Source: DASQUK01 sp963756425 (GTDB lineage: Bacteria; Actinomycetota; Acidimicrobiia; Acidimicrobiales; VFJN01). From it: DNA of 64,000 bases. The position numbers and the translations under genes are program-made. How positions within the stretch are numbered: position 1 is the stretch's first letter; the number at the start of each line of letters is the position of its first letter. This document shows positions 29,218 through 37,847 of this stretch, one piece after another. The stretch is taken from positions 124,001-188,000 of the forward strand of contig CAVWNW010000007.1 in the NCBI GenBank assembly GCA_963756425.1, written 5' to 3'. A model generated the notes under the pieces. It saw only the letters and a list, made by a program, of their open reading frames with translations. It made no database searches and was not told where the DNA came from.

Positions 29218-30366
29218 GTGCCCGCTTCCCTCGAACGCAGCGTTCGGGTCTCGACGCTGGAGCTCTTCTTCGATCTCGTCTTCGTCTTCACGATCACCCA
29301 GTTGACCGGACTGCTGGTGGAGGGTGTCGATGCCGAGGCGTTGTACCGCGTCGTGGTGATGCTCTTGCTGATCTGGTGGATGTACGACGGCTATGCATGG
29401 CTGACCAACGCGATCGCCACCGACCGACTTCGTTTCCGGCTGCTGCTGATCGGCGGCATGGGAGGGTTCTTCGTGGTGGCGCTGGCGATCCCCGAGGCGT
29501 ATGAGGATGACGGCGTCGCATTCGGCATCGGCTATCTGGCGGTGATCGCGCTGCACGCCGTGATGTACATCCGGGGGACGTCGGCCAGCGAGGTCCGTGC
29601 GATCCTGCGTGTCGTCCCCTTCAACCTCCTCGCTGCTGGCCTCGTCCTGACCGGCGGCGCGCTGGGCGGTGCGGCGCAGGAGGCGCTCTGGACGCCGACG
29701 GCCCTCCTGCTCTGGGTCACCCCGTGGCTGACCACCGTCGAGGGCTTTGTCATCTCGGTGGCACACTTCGTCGAGCGGCACGGCCTGGTCGTGATCATCG
29801 CCCTCGGCGAATCGATCATCGCGATCGGCGCAGCCGCTGCCGACCTCGATCTGGACGCAGGCGTCGCGTTGGTCGCGCTCGTCGGCCTCGGCCTGAGCGC
29901 GGCGCTCTGGTGGGTCTACTTCAGCGACGAGGACGCGGTCGAAGGTGCGCTGAGCGCCACGTCCCCGGAACGGCGGCCACGGCTCGCCCTGATCGGGTTC
30001 GGGTACTGGCACTACGGCATCATCCTGGCCATCGTCGCCGTGGCCGCCGGCCTCGAGAAGGCGATCGAGCATCCCTGGGACCCGTCCGATGCGTGGACCG
30101 CCGTCGTCCTCGCTGCGGGCGTGGCCGCGTTCGTCGCCTGCGAGGTCGGCTTCCGGTGGACCGTCGGGATCACGCGCAGCCAGGTCAGGCTCGTCGCGGC
30201 CCTGGCGGTGCTCGCGACGATCCCACTCGGCACCGGGGTCGGCGCGCTCGTGCAGGTCGGTGCCCTGACGGCGATCATGGCGGCGGCGCTCACGGCCGAG
30301 GCTTGGTGGGACGCCGCGGCCGGTCGCGAGTCGAGTCAGGCGTCGACCACGGTCCTCGAGCGCTAG
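29218..30366 (+). CDS. Low temperature requirement A (LtrA) family membrane protein
   Basis: A 382-residue polytopic protein with about 10-12 helices. The diagnostic N terminus VSTLELFFDLVFVFTITQLT is followed by WWMYDGYAWLTNAI, and the middle carries HFVERHGLVVIIALGESIIA, the signature of LtrA proteins first linked to growth of Listeria at low temperature. The biochemical role is unknown. The start is GTG (MPASLERSVRVSTLEL). It ends 22 bp before the end of the YggT-like gene on the other strand. Confidence 0.85.
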   Translation: MPASLERSVRVSTLELFFDLVFVFTITQLTGLLVEGVDAEALYRVVVMLLLIWWMYDGYAWLTNAIATDRLRFRLLLIGGMGGFFVVALAIPEAYEDDGVAFGIGYLAVIALHAVMYIRGTSASEVRAILRVVPFNLLAAGLVLTGGALGGAAQEALWTPTALLLWVTPWLTTVEGFVISVAHFVERHGLVVIIALGESIIAIGAAAADLDLDAGVALVALVGLGLSAALWWVYFSDEDAVEGALSATSPERRPRLALIGFGYWHYGIILAIVAVAAGLEKAIEHPWDPSDAWTAVVLAAGVAAFVACEVGFRWTVGITRSQVRLVAALAVLATIPLGTGVGALVQVGALTAIMAAALTAEAWWDAAAGRESSQASTTVLER

Positions 30367-30387
30367 GCGTGCTCTGCTGGGCGCTGC

Positions 30388-31005
30388 CTACAAGGCGGAT
30401 GCAGGAGGCTGCGGTCGTTCCGCGCCCACGGGTGGCCTCTGCTGGGCCAGGGCCTCCTGCGCCGCCGTCCGGGCGACGGCGTACTGCTGTGCGGCGGCCT
30501 GCTGCGCGGCGTACTCACGGGCCGCTGCGTCCCGGGCGGAGCGCTCGTCGGCATGCTGCCAGTCGACGGAGCGTTGGGCCGCCATGTCGGCCTGCGCCCG
30601 GGCGCGCGCGGCGTCCCGTTCCTGGCGCTGCAGCTTGCCGGTCAGCCACCGGTGCACGCCGTCGACGAGCAAGGCGATGACGAAGTACACGATCGCCGCC
30701 ACCAGGTAGGAGAAGTCGAGCACCGACGAGCCACCGACGTCCTGCGGCGGGAAGATGCCGCGGAACGGGCGCATGGCGCGGTCGGTGCTGCGGTACACCC
30801 ACTCGACGAATGACGCCTCGGGGTTGGCGCCGGCCAGATGCAGGAAGAAGGCCGTGGTGAGCAGGATCCCGGTGACGAGGGCGAAGGCGTAGACGATCCA
30901 CACCACGACCCGCGCCACCTTGAGCAGCACCGACAGCGGTGATCGCTCGTACTCCTCGGCTCGCCGCTGGTACTCCTGGACTGTGGGGTCGTCGGTAGCG
31001 GTCAT
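30388..31005 (-). CDS. YggT-like membrane protein with coiled-coil tail
   Basis: A 205-residue protein with an N-terminal cytoplasmic segment, two or three helices (VVVWIVYAFALVTGILLTTA, DFSYLVAAIVYFVIALLV) and the FRGIFPPQDVGGSSVLDFS segment typical of YggT-type proteins. The C-terminal 70 residues are an Ala/Gln/Arg-rich coiled coil (QRQERDAARARAQADMAAQR). YggT proteins are membrane proteins often near cell-division genes; here no such neighbours are seen. The start is GTG or ATG at 31005 (MTATDDPTVQEY). Confidence 0.65.
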   Translation of the reverse strand: MTATDDPTVQEYQRRAEEYERSPLSVLLKVARVVVWIVYAFALVTGILLTTAFFLHLAGANPEASFVEWVYRSTDRAMRPFRGIFPPQDVGGSSVLDFSYLVAAIVYFVIALLVDGVHRWLTGKLQRQERDAARARAQADMAAQRSVDWQHADERSARDAAAREYAAQQAAAQQYAVARTAAQEALAQQRPPVGAERPQPPASAL

Positions 31006-31088
31006 CGGCGTCAGTCAACCACAGCGCCGGGGATGCCGAGCGTGTCGCGGTGGTGCGTCGGCGCGTCCCCGACGCGGCAATCCAAGGC

Positions 31089-31187
31089 GAGGCAATCGGT
31101 TCCGGCCCATCGAGGCGGAGGCAATAGGTTCCCCGGCCAGAACCCATGACCTCGGCCTCCACGTCGCGGGACTCATTGCCTCGAGTA
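31089..31187. repeat. Intergenic element with 29-bp-period GAGGCAAT repeats
   Basis: Direct copies GAGGCAAT start at 31089 and 31118. A degenerate inverted copy ATGACCTC starts at 31146 and a perfect inverted copy ATTGCCTC at 31175. The steps are 29, 28 and 29 bp. The two direct units share GAGGCAATNGGTTCC. It lies between the YggT-like gene and the oxygenase gene. A second element with the same core and the same 29-bp step lies at 42709. Confidence 0.6.
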
Positions 31188-31205
31188 CCGGTTGGGCCGG
31201 TGCCG

Positions 31206-32210
31206 TCACCGATCCAGGACCCCGGCACCCAGGTCGGGGAAGACCTTGGCCACCTTGGCCAGCAAATAGTCGCCATACGTCCCCGTGAGGTCGTGGACGT
31301 TGGCGCCGTCCCACCGCGGCGCCGAGGGCGCCGACGGCCGGGCTCCACCGAGCGGCAGGGCCGCGACCTCGGCATCCCAGGACGGATCGAAGAAGAACGC
31401 GAACGAGACCCGGCCGACCCGACCCTGGCTGCGCACGCGGTGTGGGGTCGAGCGGTAGAGCCCGCCCGTCATGCGCTCCAGCATGTCGCCCAGGTTGCAG
31501 ACGAACGATCCGGGGATCGGTGGCGCCGCGGTCCAGCCCCTGGGCGTGCGCACCTCCAGGCCACCGGTGTCGTCCTGGCCGAGGATGGTCAGCAGCCCGT
31601 AGTCGGTGTGCTCGGCCACACCCCACGACCCCTCCGCGCCCGGTAGCTCGTCGGCGCCGGCCGGCGGGTAGTGGAAGATGCGGAACAGCACGGTGGGGTC
31701 GGCCGTCAGGTGCGTGGCGAACCAGTCGTCCGCGAGTCCCAGCGCCCGCGCGATGGCCGACGCCAGGAGGTGGCCGAGGTCGGTCATCGCCGCCGTGTAG
31801 GCGAGGACCGCGTCGCGCAGGCCGGCGGGGCGGGCCGGGAAGAGGTTGGGCCCGTGCAGCGGCAACCCGGCGGACACCCGCGGATCGTCCGGCCCCAACT
31901 CCGCGCCGAAGTAGATGCCCTCCTTGCGGTCCGGCCTCCCCGACGTCAGCTCGCCGCCGACCGGGAACCAGCCCCGCCACGCACGCCCACCGCGGGCCAT
32001 CGCGATGCCGGCCTTCTCGTCGTCCGGGAGGCCGAAGAACTCCCGGGACAACCCCTCGAGGCGGACCTGCAGGCCGTCGTCCACGGCGTGACCGACGACG
32101 TAGAAGAAGCCCACGTTGCGACATGCGGCGTCCAGCTGGCGCGCCACCTCGTCGCCGGCCGCGCCACCCGCACGCAGCGCCGAGACATCGACCACCGGAA
32201 CGCCGGGCAC
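31206..32210 (-). CDS. 2OG-Fe(II) oxygenase, isopenicillin N synthase-like
   Basis: A protein of about 334 residues with the N-terminal DIOX_N motif (VVDVSALRAG ... ACRNVGFFYVVGHAVDD) and the jelly-roll oxygenase core. The iron ligands are the His and Asp of EHTDYGLLTIL near residue 205 and the His of YRSTPHRV near 265, with the Arg of VSFAFFFDPSW just after. YFGAELGPDDPR and RIFHYPP are typical of the bacterial IPNS-like family. The substrate is unknown. I prefer the GTG at 32210 because AAAGG lies 8 nt upstream; the open frame reaches 32237. Confidence 0.8.
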   Translation of the reverse strand: MPGVPVVDVSALRAGGAAGDEVARQLDAACRNVGFFYVVGHAVDDGLQVRLEGLSREFFGLPDDEKAGIAMARGGRAWRGWFPVGGELTSGRPDRKEGIYFGAELGPDDPRVSAGLPLHGPNLFPARPAGLRDAVLAYTAAMTDLGHLLASAIARALGLADDWFATHLTADPTVLFRIFHYPPAGADELPGAEGSWGVAEHTDYGLLTILGQDDTGGLEVRTPRGWTAAPPIPGSFVCNLGDMLERMTGGLYRSTPHRVRSQGRVGRVSFAFFFDPSWDAEVAALPLGGARPSAPSAPRWDGANVHDLTGTYGDYLLAKVAKVFPDLGAGVLDR

Positions 32211-32343
32211 AGGGCACCTTTCTAGCGACTCAGGCACTCAGCGGACGTTCAGGTTCGGCGTGCCACGATCCCGGCAGTCTCTGACAGTCGTGGCCACCCG
32301 AAGCGGTGGCCCGCAGCCCGTGTTGGCCGGAAAGGCGGCGACC

Positions 32344-33147
32344 ATGTCCGTTGGCAAGCGAACGACCCTTCCCATTGGCGTGGCCGTGGCGGCCGCGGCG
32401 ATCTCGCTGGTGGCCCTCCCGGCGTGCGGCGACGACTCCACGAGCACGGCCGGCGGAGGCGCGTCCAGCACCACGGCGCAAGCCGCGGTGATCGACCCCG
32501 GCGACGGGGGCAACTACCACCCCGAGATCGACCCCAAGAACTTCGTCGACATGATCGACAACCCCTACCTGCCCTACCCGGTCGGTGCATCGTGGACCTA
32601 CGAGGGAACGGAAGACGGCGAGACCGAGAACGTCACCGTCACCGTCACGCCGGAGCGCAAGGAGATCATGGGCATCTCGGCGACGGTCGTGCGCGACACG
32701 GTCACCACCGGCGACGGCGAGGTCGTCGAGGACACCTACGACTGGTTCGCGCAGGACCGCGACGGCAACGTCTGGTACCTGGGCGAGGACAGCACCGAGT
32801 TCGAGAACGGCAAGGCGGTCGGCACGTCGGGCTCGTGGGAGGCCGGGGTCGACGGCGCCCTGCCGGGGATCGTGATGCAGGCGCATCCCGAGGTCGGGCA
32901 GGCGTACCGGCAGGAGTACTACGTGGGGGAGGCCGAGGACCTGGCGGAGGTGGACCGGCTCGACGCGACCGAGAGCGTGCCCTTCGGCGACTTCGACCAG
33001 CTCGTCGTGATCAAGGAGTGGAACCCTCTGGAGCCCGACGTCGTCGAGGAGAAGTACTTCGCTCCGCACGTGGGGTTGGTGCTCGAGGTCAAGACCGAGG
33101 GTGGCGACGGCCGGAGCGAGCTGACCGGGTTCACCGTGGGGGGCTGA
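32344..33147 (+). CDS. Putative lipoprotein of unknown function
   Basis: A 267-residue protein with a lipoprotein signal (VAVAAAAISLVALPAC), cleavage before the Cys, and a Ser/Thr/Gly-rich linker. The mature part is acidic and beta-rich: NPYLPYPVGASWTYEG, DTYDWFAQDRDGNVWYLGED, YYVGEAEDLAEVDRLD, EKYFAPHVGLVLEVK. The TYDWFAQDKxGNVWYxGE pattern occurs in a family of bacterial extracytoplasmic proteins of unknown function. It would be anchored on the outer face of the membrane. The ATG start follows a long 5' region with no other gene. Confidence 0.7.
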   Translation: MSVGKRTTLPIGVAVAAAAISLVALPACGDDSTSTAGGGASSTTAQAAVIDPGDGGNYHPEIDPKNFVDMIDNPYLPYPVGASWTYEGTEDGETENVTVTVTPERKEIMGISATVVRDTVTTGDGEVVEDTYDWFAQDRDGNVWYLGEDSTEFENGKAVGTSGSWEAGVDGALPGIVMQAHPEVGQAYRQEYYVGEAEDLAEVDRLDATESVPFGDFDQLVVIKEWNPLEPDVVEEKYFAPHVGLVLEVKTEGGDGRSELTGFTVGG

Positions 33148-33155
33148 CGGACCGA

Positions 33156-33806
33156 TCAGCCGGTGAGGCCGACCGGGCAGGACACGCCGGTCCCACCGAG
33201 CCCGCAGTAACCCATGGGGTTCTTGTGGAGGTACTGCTGGTGGTAGTCCTCGGCGTACCAGAACTCGCCGGCGTCGGCGATCTCGGTCGTGATAGTGCCG
33301 TAGCCGGCGGCCGTCAGCTCGCGTTGGTAGGCGTCGCGGCTCTCCTCGGCGGCCTTGCGCTGGACGTCGTTGGCGACACCGATCCACGACCGGTACTGCG
33401 TGCCTCGGTCGTTGCCCTGGCGCATGCCCTGCGTCGGGTCGTGGTTCTCCCAGAACACCCGCAGCAGCTCTTCGTAGCTCACTTGGGCGGGGTCGAACAC
33501 GACCAGCACAGCCTCGACGTGGCCCGTCCGTCCGGAACAGACCTCGTCGTACGTGGGGTTGGGCGTGAACCCGCCCGCATAGCCCGCGGCGGTGGTGTAG
33601 ACGCCCTCGACGCGCCAGAACGCCCGCTCGGCCCCCCAGAAGCAGCCGAGACCGAACTCCGCTCGCTCGAAGCCCTCGGGGAACGGTCCCTCCAGCGGCG
33701 TGCCCAGCACGGCATGCGTGGTGGGCACCCGGATGATGCGGCGGTCACGCCCGGGCAACGCGTCGCCGGCCTCGGGCACGCGCCGCTTGTGGCGTCCGAA
33801 CAACAC
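33156..33806 (-). CDS. msrA: Peptide methionine sulfoxide reductase MsrA
   Basis: A 216-residue enzyme with the catalytic motif GCFWG near residue 53, followed by GYAGGFTPNPTYDEVCSG, THVEAV-type GHVEAVLVVFDP, and HDPTQGMRQGNDRGTQYRS. The end, HQQYLHKNPMGYCGLGGTGV, carries the resolving Cys region. It reduces methionine-S-sulfoxide in proteins using thioredoxin. The GTG start gives a 40-residue N-terminal part common in actinobacterial MsrA. It ends 9 bp from the lipoprotein stop on the other strand. Confidence 0.92.
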   Translation of the reverse strand: MLFGRHKRRVPEAGDALPGRDRRIIRVPTTHAVLGTPLEGPFPEGFERAEFGLGCFWGAERAFWRVEGVYTTAAGYAGGFTPNPTYDEVCSGRTGHVEAVLVVFDPAQVSYEELLRVFWENHDPTQGMRQGNDRGTQYRSWIGVANDVQRKAAEESRDAYQRELTAAGYGTITTEIADAGEFWYAEDYHQQYLHKNPMGYCGLGGTGVSCPVGLTG

Positions 33807-33885
33807 GGTATGGAGCGTACCGGAGCGGTCAGATTCCCGGCCGGCCCTGGCAAAAGGGGTCGGGGCGCGGACGAGCGCAGCCGGC

Positions 33886-34698
33886 TCAGGACAGGCCGGC
33901 GAGGCGCATCATCGACGGTGGCACGGCGTCGTCGCCATCGGCGAGCAGTGCGGCACGCTCGACATTGACGGCGTCGTACTCGCGGTCTCGCCAGTCGTCC
34001 CACGGCCCGGTCCCCAGCCGGCCCGGGTCGCCCCTGGCGGCCACACAGGCGCGGAGGTAGCCCTGGAGAGCACGCACCTCTTCCTCCCCGCCTATCGGCC
34101 CGTGGCCCGGCACCACCACGGGCGCCAGCTCGGCCAGGCGGTCGAGCTCGTCGGCCCAGCGAGCGGGGTCCCCCTGCCAGCACAGGGGTGAGGCGCCGAA
34201 GCTGCACATGGCGCCCGCGAACAGGATCTGGGCCCCGGGCACGAGGGCCACCAGGTTCTCGGCCATCTGCCCGCCGGTGGTCAGGACAGCGACGGCCGCG
34301 GTGAGCTGGACGTCGGACGCCACCACGTGGCTCACGGGGCGCGTCACGACGTCGTCGAACGCCGCCGCGTGTTCCGGGTACAGCGCCCGCCAGCTGTCGG
34401 TGTTGGGCGGCTGGTCGAGGTGAATGCTGGCCTGCGGACTGCCGTAGACGGCCGCCAGCTTGAACCTTGAGGTCCCCCCGGCCTGCTCGATGCTGCTGCC
34501 GGTTAGGACGGCCCGCCGAACGGGCAGGCCCAGCTCCTCGACGGCGGCGGCGAAGGGCTCATACTGGTCCGGGGTCATCAGCGTGTCGATCACGGTCACC
34601 CCGTCGGCGTCGACCACCGCCCCCGCGTTGGGCCGTCCCCGCCCGCCCGGGACCTGCAGCCAGGTGTAGACACCGGCGTCGAGCGGATCGAGTGGCAC
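33886..34698 (-). CDS. MBL-fold protein lacking the metal-binding motif
   Basis: A 270-residue protein that follows the metallo-beta-lactamase fold: GVYTWLQVPGGRGRPNAGAV, VTVIDTLMTPDQYEPFAAAV, then LTGSSIEQAGGTSRF, and late VVVPGHGPIGG. Where active members have THxHxDHxGG, this one has TGSSIEQAGG, so every zinc ligand of the first motif is replaced while the fold signatures remain. It is probably a non-catalytic or differently active homologue. I chose the GTG at 34698 (VPLDPLDAGVYTW). The upstream extension of the open frame is not protein-like. It neighbours msrA without obvious coupling. Confidence 0.75.
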   Translation of the reverse strand: MPLDPLDAGVYTWLQVPGGRGRPNAGAVVDADGVTVIDTLMTPDQYEPFAAAVEELGLPVRRAVLTGSSIEQAGGTSRFKLAAVYGSPQASIHLDQPPNTDSWRALYPEHAAAFDDVVTRPVSHVVASDVQLTAAVAVLTTGGQMAENLVALVPGAQILFAGAMCSFGASPLCWQGDPARWADELDRLAELAPVVVPGHGPIGGEEEVRALQGYLRACVAARGDPGRLGTGPWDDWRDREYDAVNVERAALLADGDDAVPPSMMRLAGLS

Positions 34699-34912
34699 GC
34701 CTGCCGAGCGTAGGGGACGGTGGCCGCCAAACACGCGGGGGTGCGGGCGCACGCGACGGGCTAGATTGCGGCCCGGACAGGAGTTTTGGGTGACGGCAGG
34801 CGGGCGACAGTGATCAACGCCAGACCAACGCGGCGCGCGCGGCCGCCAGGCCTGGAACCGAAGCGGTCCCGGGCGGCGGGCTCGGGGACGCGCCCGGGTG
34901 GGGATTGATCGG

Positions 34913-35833
34913 ATGGCAAGGCCCGCGCCGGGCGCCGACCGGTCGGTGGCGATCCTCGAGCTGCTCGCCGCGCACCCCGGGGATCGGTTCACGCTCTCAG
35001 AGGTCGCCCGGCGGTGCTCCCTGAACAAGGCGACCGCCCACGCCCTGCTGGCCGCGCTGAGCCAACGCGGCATCCTGCTGCGCCATCCCGACGAGAAGCG
35101 CTACTCGCTGGGCCCGCGCCTGGTCGAAATCGGCGCCGCCGCCCAGCGGGGCTACACGGCCATCGACTTTGCGCCGGCGGCGCTCGATCGCCTGTCGGTG
35201 GCGACGGGGCGATGGTCCCGGGCGTTCGCCTGCCGGGACGACCGCGTCGCCGTGGTCGCCCAAGCCCGAGCCCCGACCGACGTCGACCCGCTGGACCCGG
35301 TGACGCTGCCCCTCACCCCTCCGCTCGGTGCCCTGTGGATGGCGTGGTCGGACCGGCCCTCGGTGGAGGCCTGGCTGGCGCGGGCGGCGGCCGCAGATGC
35401 CGTGGGCCCGTCGCAGGCGGCCCTGCCGGTGATCCGACGCGCCGGGTACGCGGTGACCCGGGCGTCGCCGGAGCTGCGACTCCTCTCGCGGCCGGTCCTG
35501 CCCGCCGGGCCCACCCGGACGGCCGCCGATCGCCGCCGGCGCCGCCCTACGCCCCACGAGGTCCGCGCGCTGCTGGCTGCGATCGGTCGGCAGCACCTCC
35601 TGCTCACCGACGCCGACGACGCCGGTACCTATCGGATCGCAGACGTTGCCGCGCCGGTGTTCGACGCGTCGGGGACCGTGGCGCTGGCGGTCGCCGTGTC
35701 CGGGTTGGACGACGGCGACCTACGCGGCACCGAGATCCGGGAGCTCGGTGCCCACGTGGCGGCGACGGCGGACGCGCTCACCGGCGCCGTGCGGGGACGA
35801 CGCCCGGAGGATCCGGCGGCAGGGACCGCCTGA
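34913..35833 (+). CDS. IclR-family transcriptional regulator
   Basis: A 306-residue regulator. The N-terminal winged helix reads DRSVAILELLAAHPGDRFTL, SEVARRCSLNKATAHALLAA and KRYSLGPRLVEIGAAAQRGY, typical of IclR. The C-terminal GAF-like effector domain is visible from YTAIDFAPAALDRLSVATG to VAAPVFDASGTVALAVAVSG. A GTG at 34898 adds five residues in the same frame. A possible -10 TAGATT lies at about 34761. The acyl-CoA dehydrogenase gene starts 62 bp downstream on the same strand, so it is a probable target. Confidence 0.85.
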   Translation: MARPAPGADRSVAILELLAAHPGDRFTLSEVARRCSLNKATAHALLAALSQRGILLRHPDEKRYSLGPRLVEIGAAAQRGYTAIDFAPAALDRLSVATGRWSRAFACRDDRVAVVAQARAPTDVDPLDPVTLPLTPPLGALWMAWSDRPSVEAWLARAAAADAVGPSQAALPVIRRAGYAVTRASPELRLLSRPVLPAGPTRTAADRRRRRPTPHEVRALLAAIGRQHLLLTDADDAGTYRIADVAAPVFDASGTVALAVAVSGLDDGDLRGTEIRELGAHVAATADALTGAVRGRRPEDPAAGTA

Positions 35834-35895
35834 CGCGGTCACCCGAGCGTGCCGAGGCCTTGGGAACCGGCCGCGGCGGGCCTACCGTCAATCCC

Positions 35896-37704
35896 ATGGC
35901 ATCCGCATCGACGGCCACCCGGGTCGGGTCCGACTACGTCCCCCCGCTGGCCGACATGCGCTTCGTCCTCGAGCACGTGGTCGATCTGGCCGGCTTGGCC
36001 GATCTGCCCGGCTACGAGCACGCCGACCCCGACACCGTGTTCGGGGTCCTCGAGGAGTCGGCGCGCCTGTTCGCCCACGAGTTCGCGCCCCTCAATCGCG
36101 TGGGCGACGCCCAGCACAGCCAGCGGCACGACGACGGCAGCGTGACGACGCCCGAGGGCTTCCCCCGCGCCTACCGCCGCTACGTCGAGGGCGGCTGGGC
36201 CGGGGTGCCGTTCCCGCCGGACTACGGCGGCGGGGGCTTCCCCTGGCTGGTCGCGGTCGCGATCCAGGAGATGCTGACGGCGGCCAACATGGCCTTCTCG
36301 CTGTGCCCGTTCCTGACGCAGGGCGCCATAGACATGCTGCTGCGGTACGGGTCCGAGACCCAGCGCGAGATGTTCCTCCCCAAGATGGTCACGGGCGAGT
36401 GGACCGGCACGATGAACCTGACCGAGTCCAACGCCGGGTCCGATGTGGGCGCGCTCACCACCAAGGCGGTCCCGGCCGAGGACGGCACCTGGCGCCTGAC
36501 CGGGCAGAAGATCTTCATCAGCTACGGCGAGCACGACCTCGCCGACAACATCGTGCACCTTGTGCTGGCCCGGGTGCCCGGTGCGCCACCCGGCACCAAG
36601 GGCATCTCGTGCTTCATCGTGCCCAAGTTCCTGGTGGGTGACGATGGCGCCCTCGGCGAGCGCAACGGCGTGTACTGCGTGTCGATCGAGAAGAAGATGG
36701 GGATCAACGCGAGCCCCACGTGCGTGCTGGCCTACGACCGCGCCGTCGGCTACCTCGTCGGCGAGGCCAACCAGGGCATGCTCTACATGTTCGCCATGAT
36801 GAACACCGCCCGGCTGTCGGTGGGCCTGGAGGGACTCGCGCTGGGGGAGCGGTCCTACCAGCAGGCGGTCGCCTACGCCCGCGAACGCCGCCAAGGACGG
36901 GAGCCGGGAGCCCCGGCCGGTCAGTCGGCGCTTATCGTCGATCATCCCGACGTGCGGCGGATGCTGCTCACCATGCGGGCCCAGATCGAGGCGCTCCGGT
37001 GCCTGGCGTACCTCAACGCCGAGTGCATCGACCTTTCCCGGGCTCACCCGGATCCGGATGTGCGCACCTGGCGCCAGGAGCTCGCCGACCTGCTCACGCC
37101 CATGACCAAGGCCTGGGGCACCGACCTGGGCGTCGAGCTGACATCGATCGCGCTGCAGGTCCACGGCGGCATGGGCTACATCGAGGAAACCGGCGTCGCC
37201 CAGCACTACCGGGACGCGCGGATCGCCCCCATCTACGAGGGAACCAACGGCATCCAGGCCATGGACCTCGTCGGGCGCAAGCTCCCCATGCGGGCCGGCG
37301 GCGTGATGAACGACTTCCTCGCCGGCATCGCCGCCACGGCCGAGGAGCTGGTCGTCTCGGACGGGGACCTGCCCGCTATCGGCAAGCACCTCGTCGAGGC
37401 TCAGGCGACGTTGAGGCAGACGACCGACTGGCTGCTCGCCAATGGACGCATCGACCCGGACAACGCCCTCGCCGGTGCGACACCGTACCTGCGGATGTGC
37501 GGCATCGTCACCGGTGGGTGGTTGCTGGCTCGCTCGGCGCAGGCCGCCGCCCGAGCGCTGAGCGCCGGCGGGGGCGACGCCGAGTTCCTGCGCCAGAAGC
37601 TCGTCACCGCCCGCTTCTATGCGGAGCAGCTGCTGCCGCAGGCGGCAGGTCTGGCGCCGGCGGTCATGGCCGGCCCCGCCGACCTCGACGAGGCCGCGTT
37701 CTGA
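35896..37704 (+). CDS. Acyl-CoA dehydrogenase, DmdC/long-form type
   Basis: A 602-residue flavoprotein. The N terminus YVPPLADMRFVLEHVVDL and the extended C terminus mark the roughly 600-residue branch that includes 3-methylmercaptopropionyl-CoA dehydrogenase DmdC. The core shows MNLTESNAGSDVGALTTKA, GQKIFISYGEHD, EKKMGINASPTC, and QVHGGMGYIEETGVAQHYRD then ARIAPIYEGTNGIQAMDL, which contains the catalytic-base Glu region (YEGTNGIQ). It oxidises an acyl-CoA to the 2-enoyl-CoA with FAD. Chain length and substrate cannot be told. It probably forms a unit with the upstream IclR gene. Confidence 0.88.
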   Translation: MASASTATRVGSDYVPPLADMRFVLEHVVDLAGLADLPGYEHADPDTVFGVLEESARLFAHEFAPLNRVGDAQHSQRHDDGSVTTPEGFPRAYRRYVEGGWAGVPFPPDYGGGGFPWLVAVAIQEMLTAANMAFSLCPFLTQGAIDMLLRYGSETQREMFLPKMVTGEWTGTMNLTESNAGSDVGALTTKAVPAEDGTWRLTGQKIFISYGEHDLADNIVHLVLARVPGAPPGTKGISCFIVPKFLVGDDGALGERNGVYCVSIEKKMGINASPTCVLAYDRAVGYLVGEANQGMLYMFAMMNTARLSVGLEGLALGERSYQQAVAYARERRQGREPGAPAGQSALIVDHPDVRRMLLTMRAQIEALRCLAYLNAECIDLSRAHPDPDVRTWRQELADLLTPMTKAWGTDLGVELTSIALQVHGGMGYIEETGVAQHYRDARIAPIYEGTNGIQAMDLVGRKLPMRAGGVMNDFLAGIAATAEELVVSDGDLPAIGKHLVEAQATLRQTTDWLLANGRIDPDNALAGATPYLRMCGIVTGGWLLARSAQAAARALSAGGGDAEFLRQKLVTARFYAEQLLPQAAGLAPAVMAGPADLDEAAF

Positions 37705-37847
37705 CGGCCTGACGGCTGCCGCTGCGATCGTCGGTCGCACTCCGTGGGGGCATGTGGGGGCATGTCCCCGCGCGCCGCGATCATCCGCCTCCCGACGGTG
37801 CTCCGAAGTGCGGGTGTCACTCACCCACGCTCCAAGGAGGATCCTTT

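Noticed and set aside
35014..35890. An N-terminal extension of the acyl-CoA dehydrogenase through the IclR region
   Set aside because: The frame is open but is the shadow of the IclR gene; the enzyme N terminus begins at 35896.
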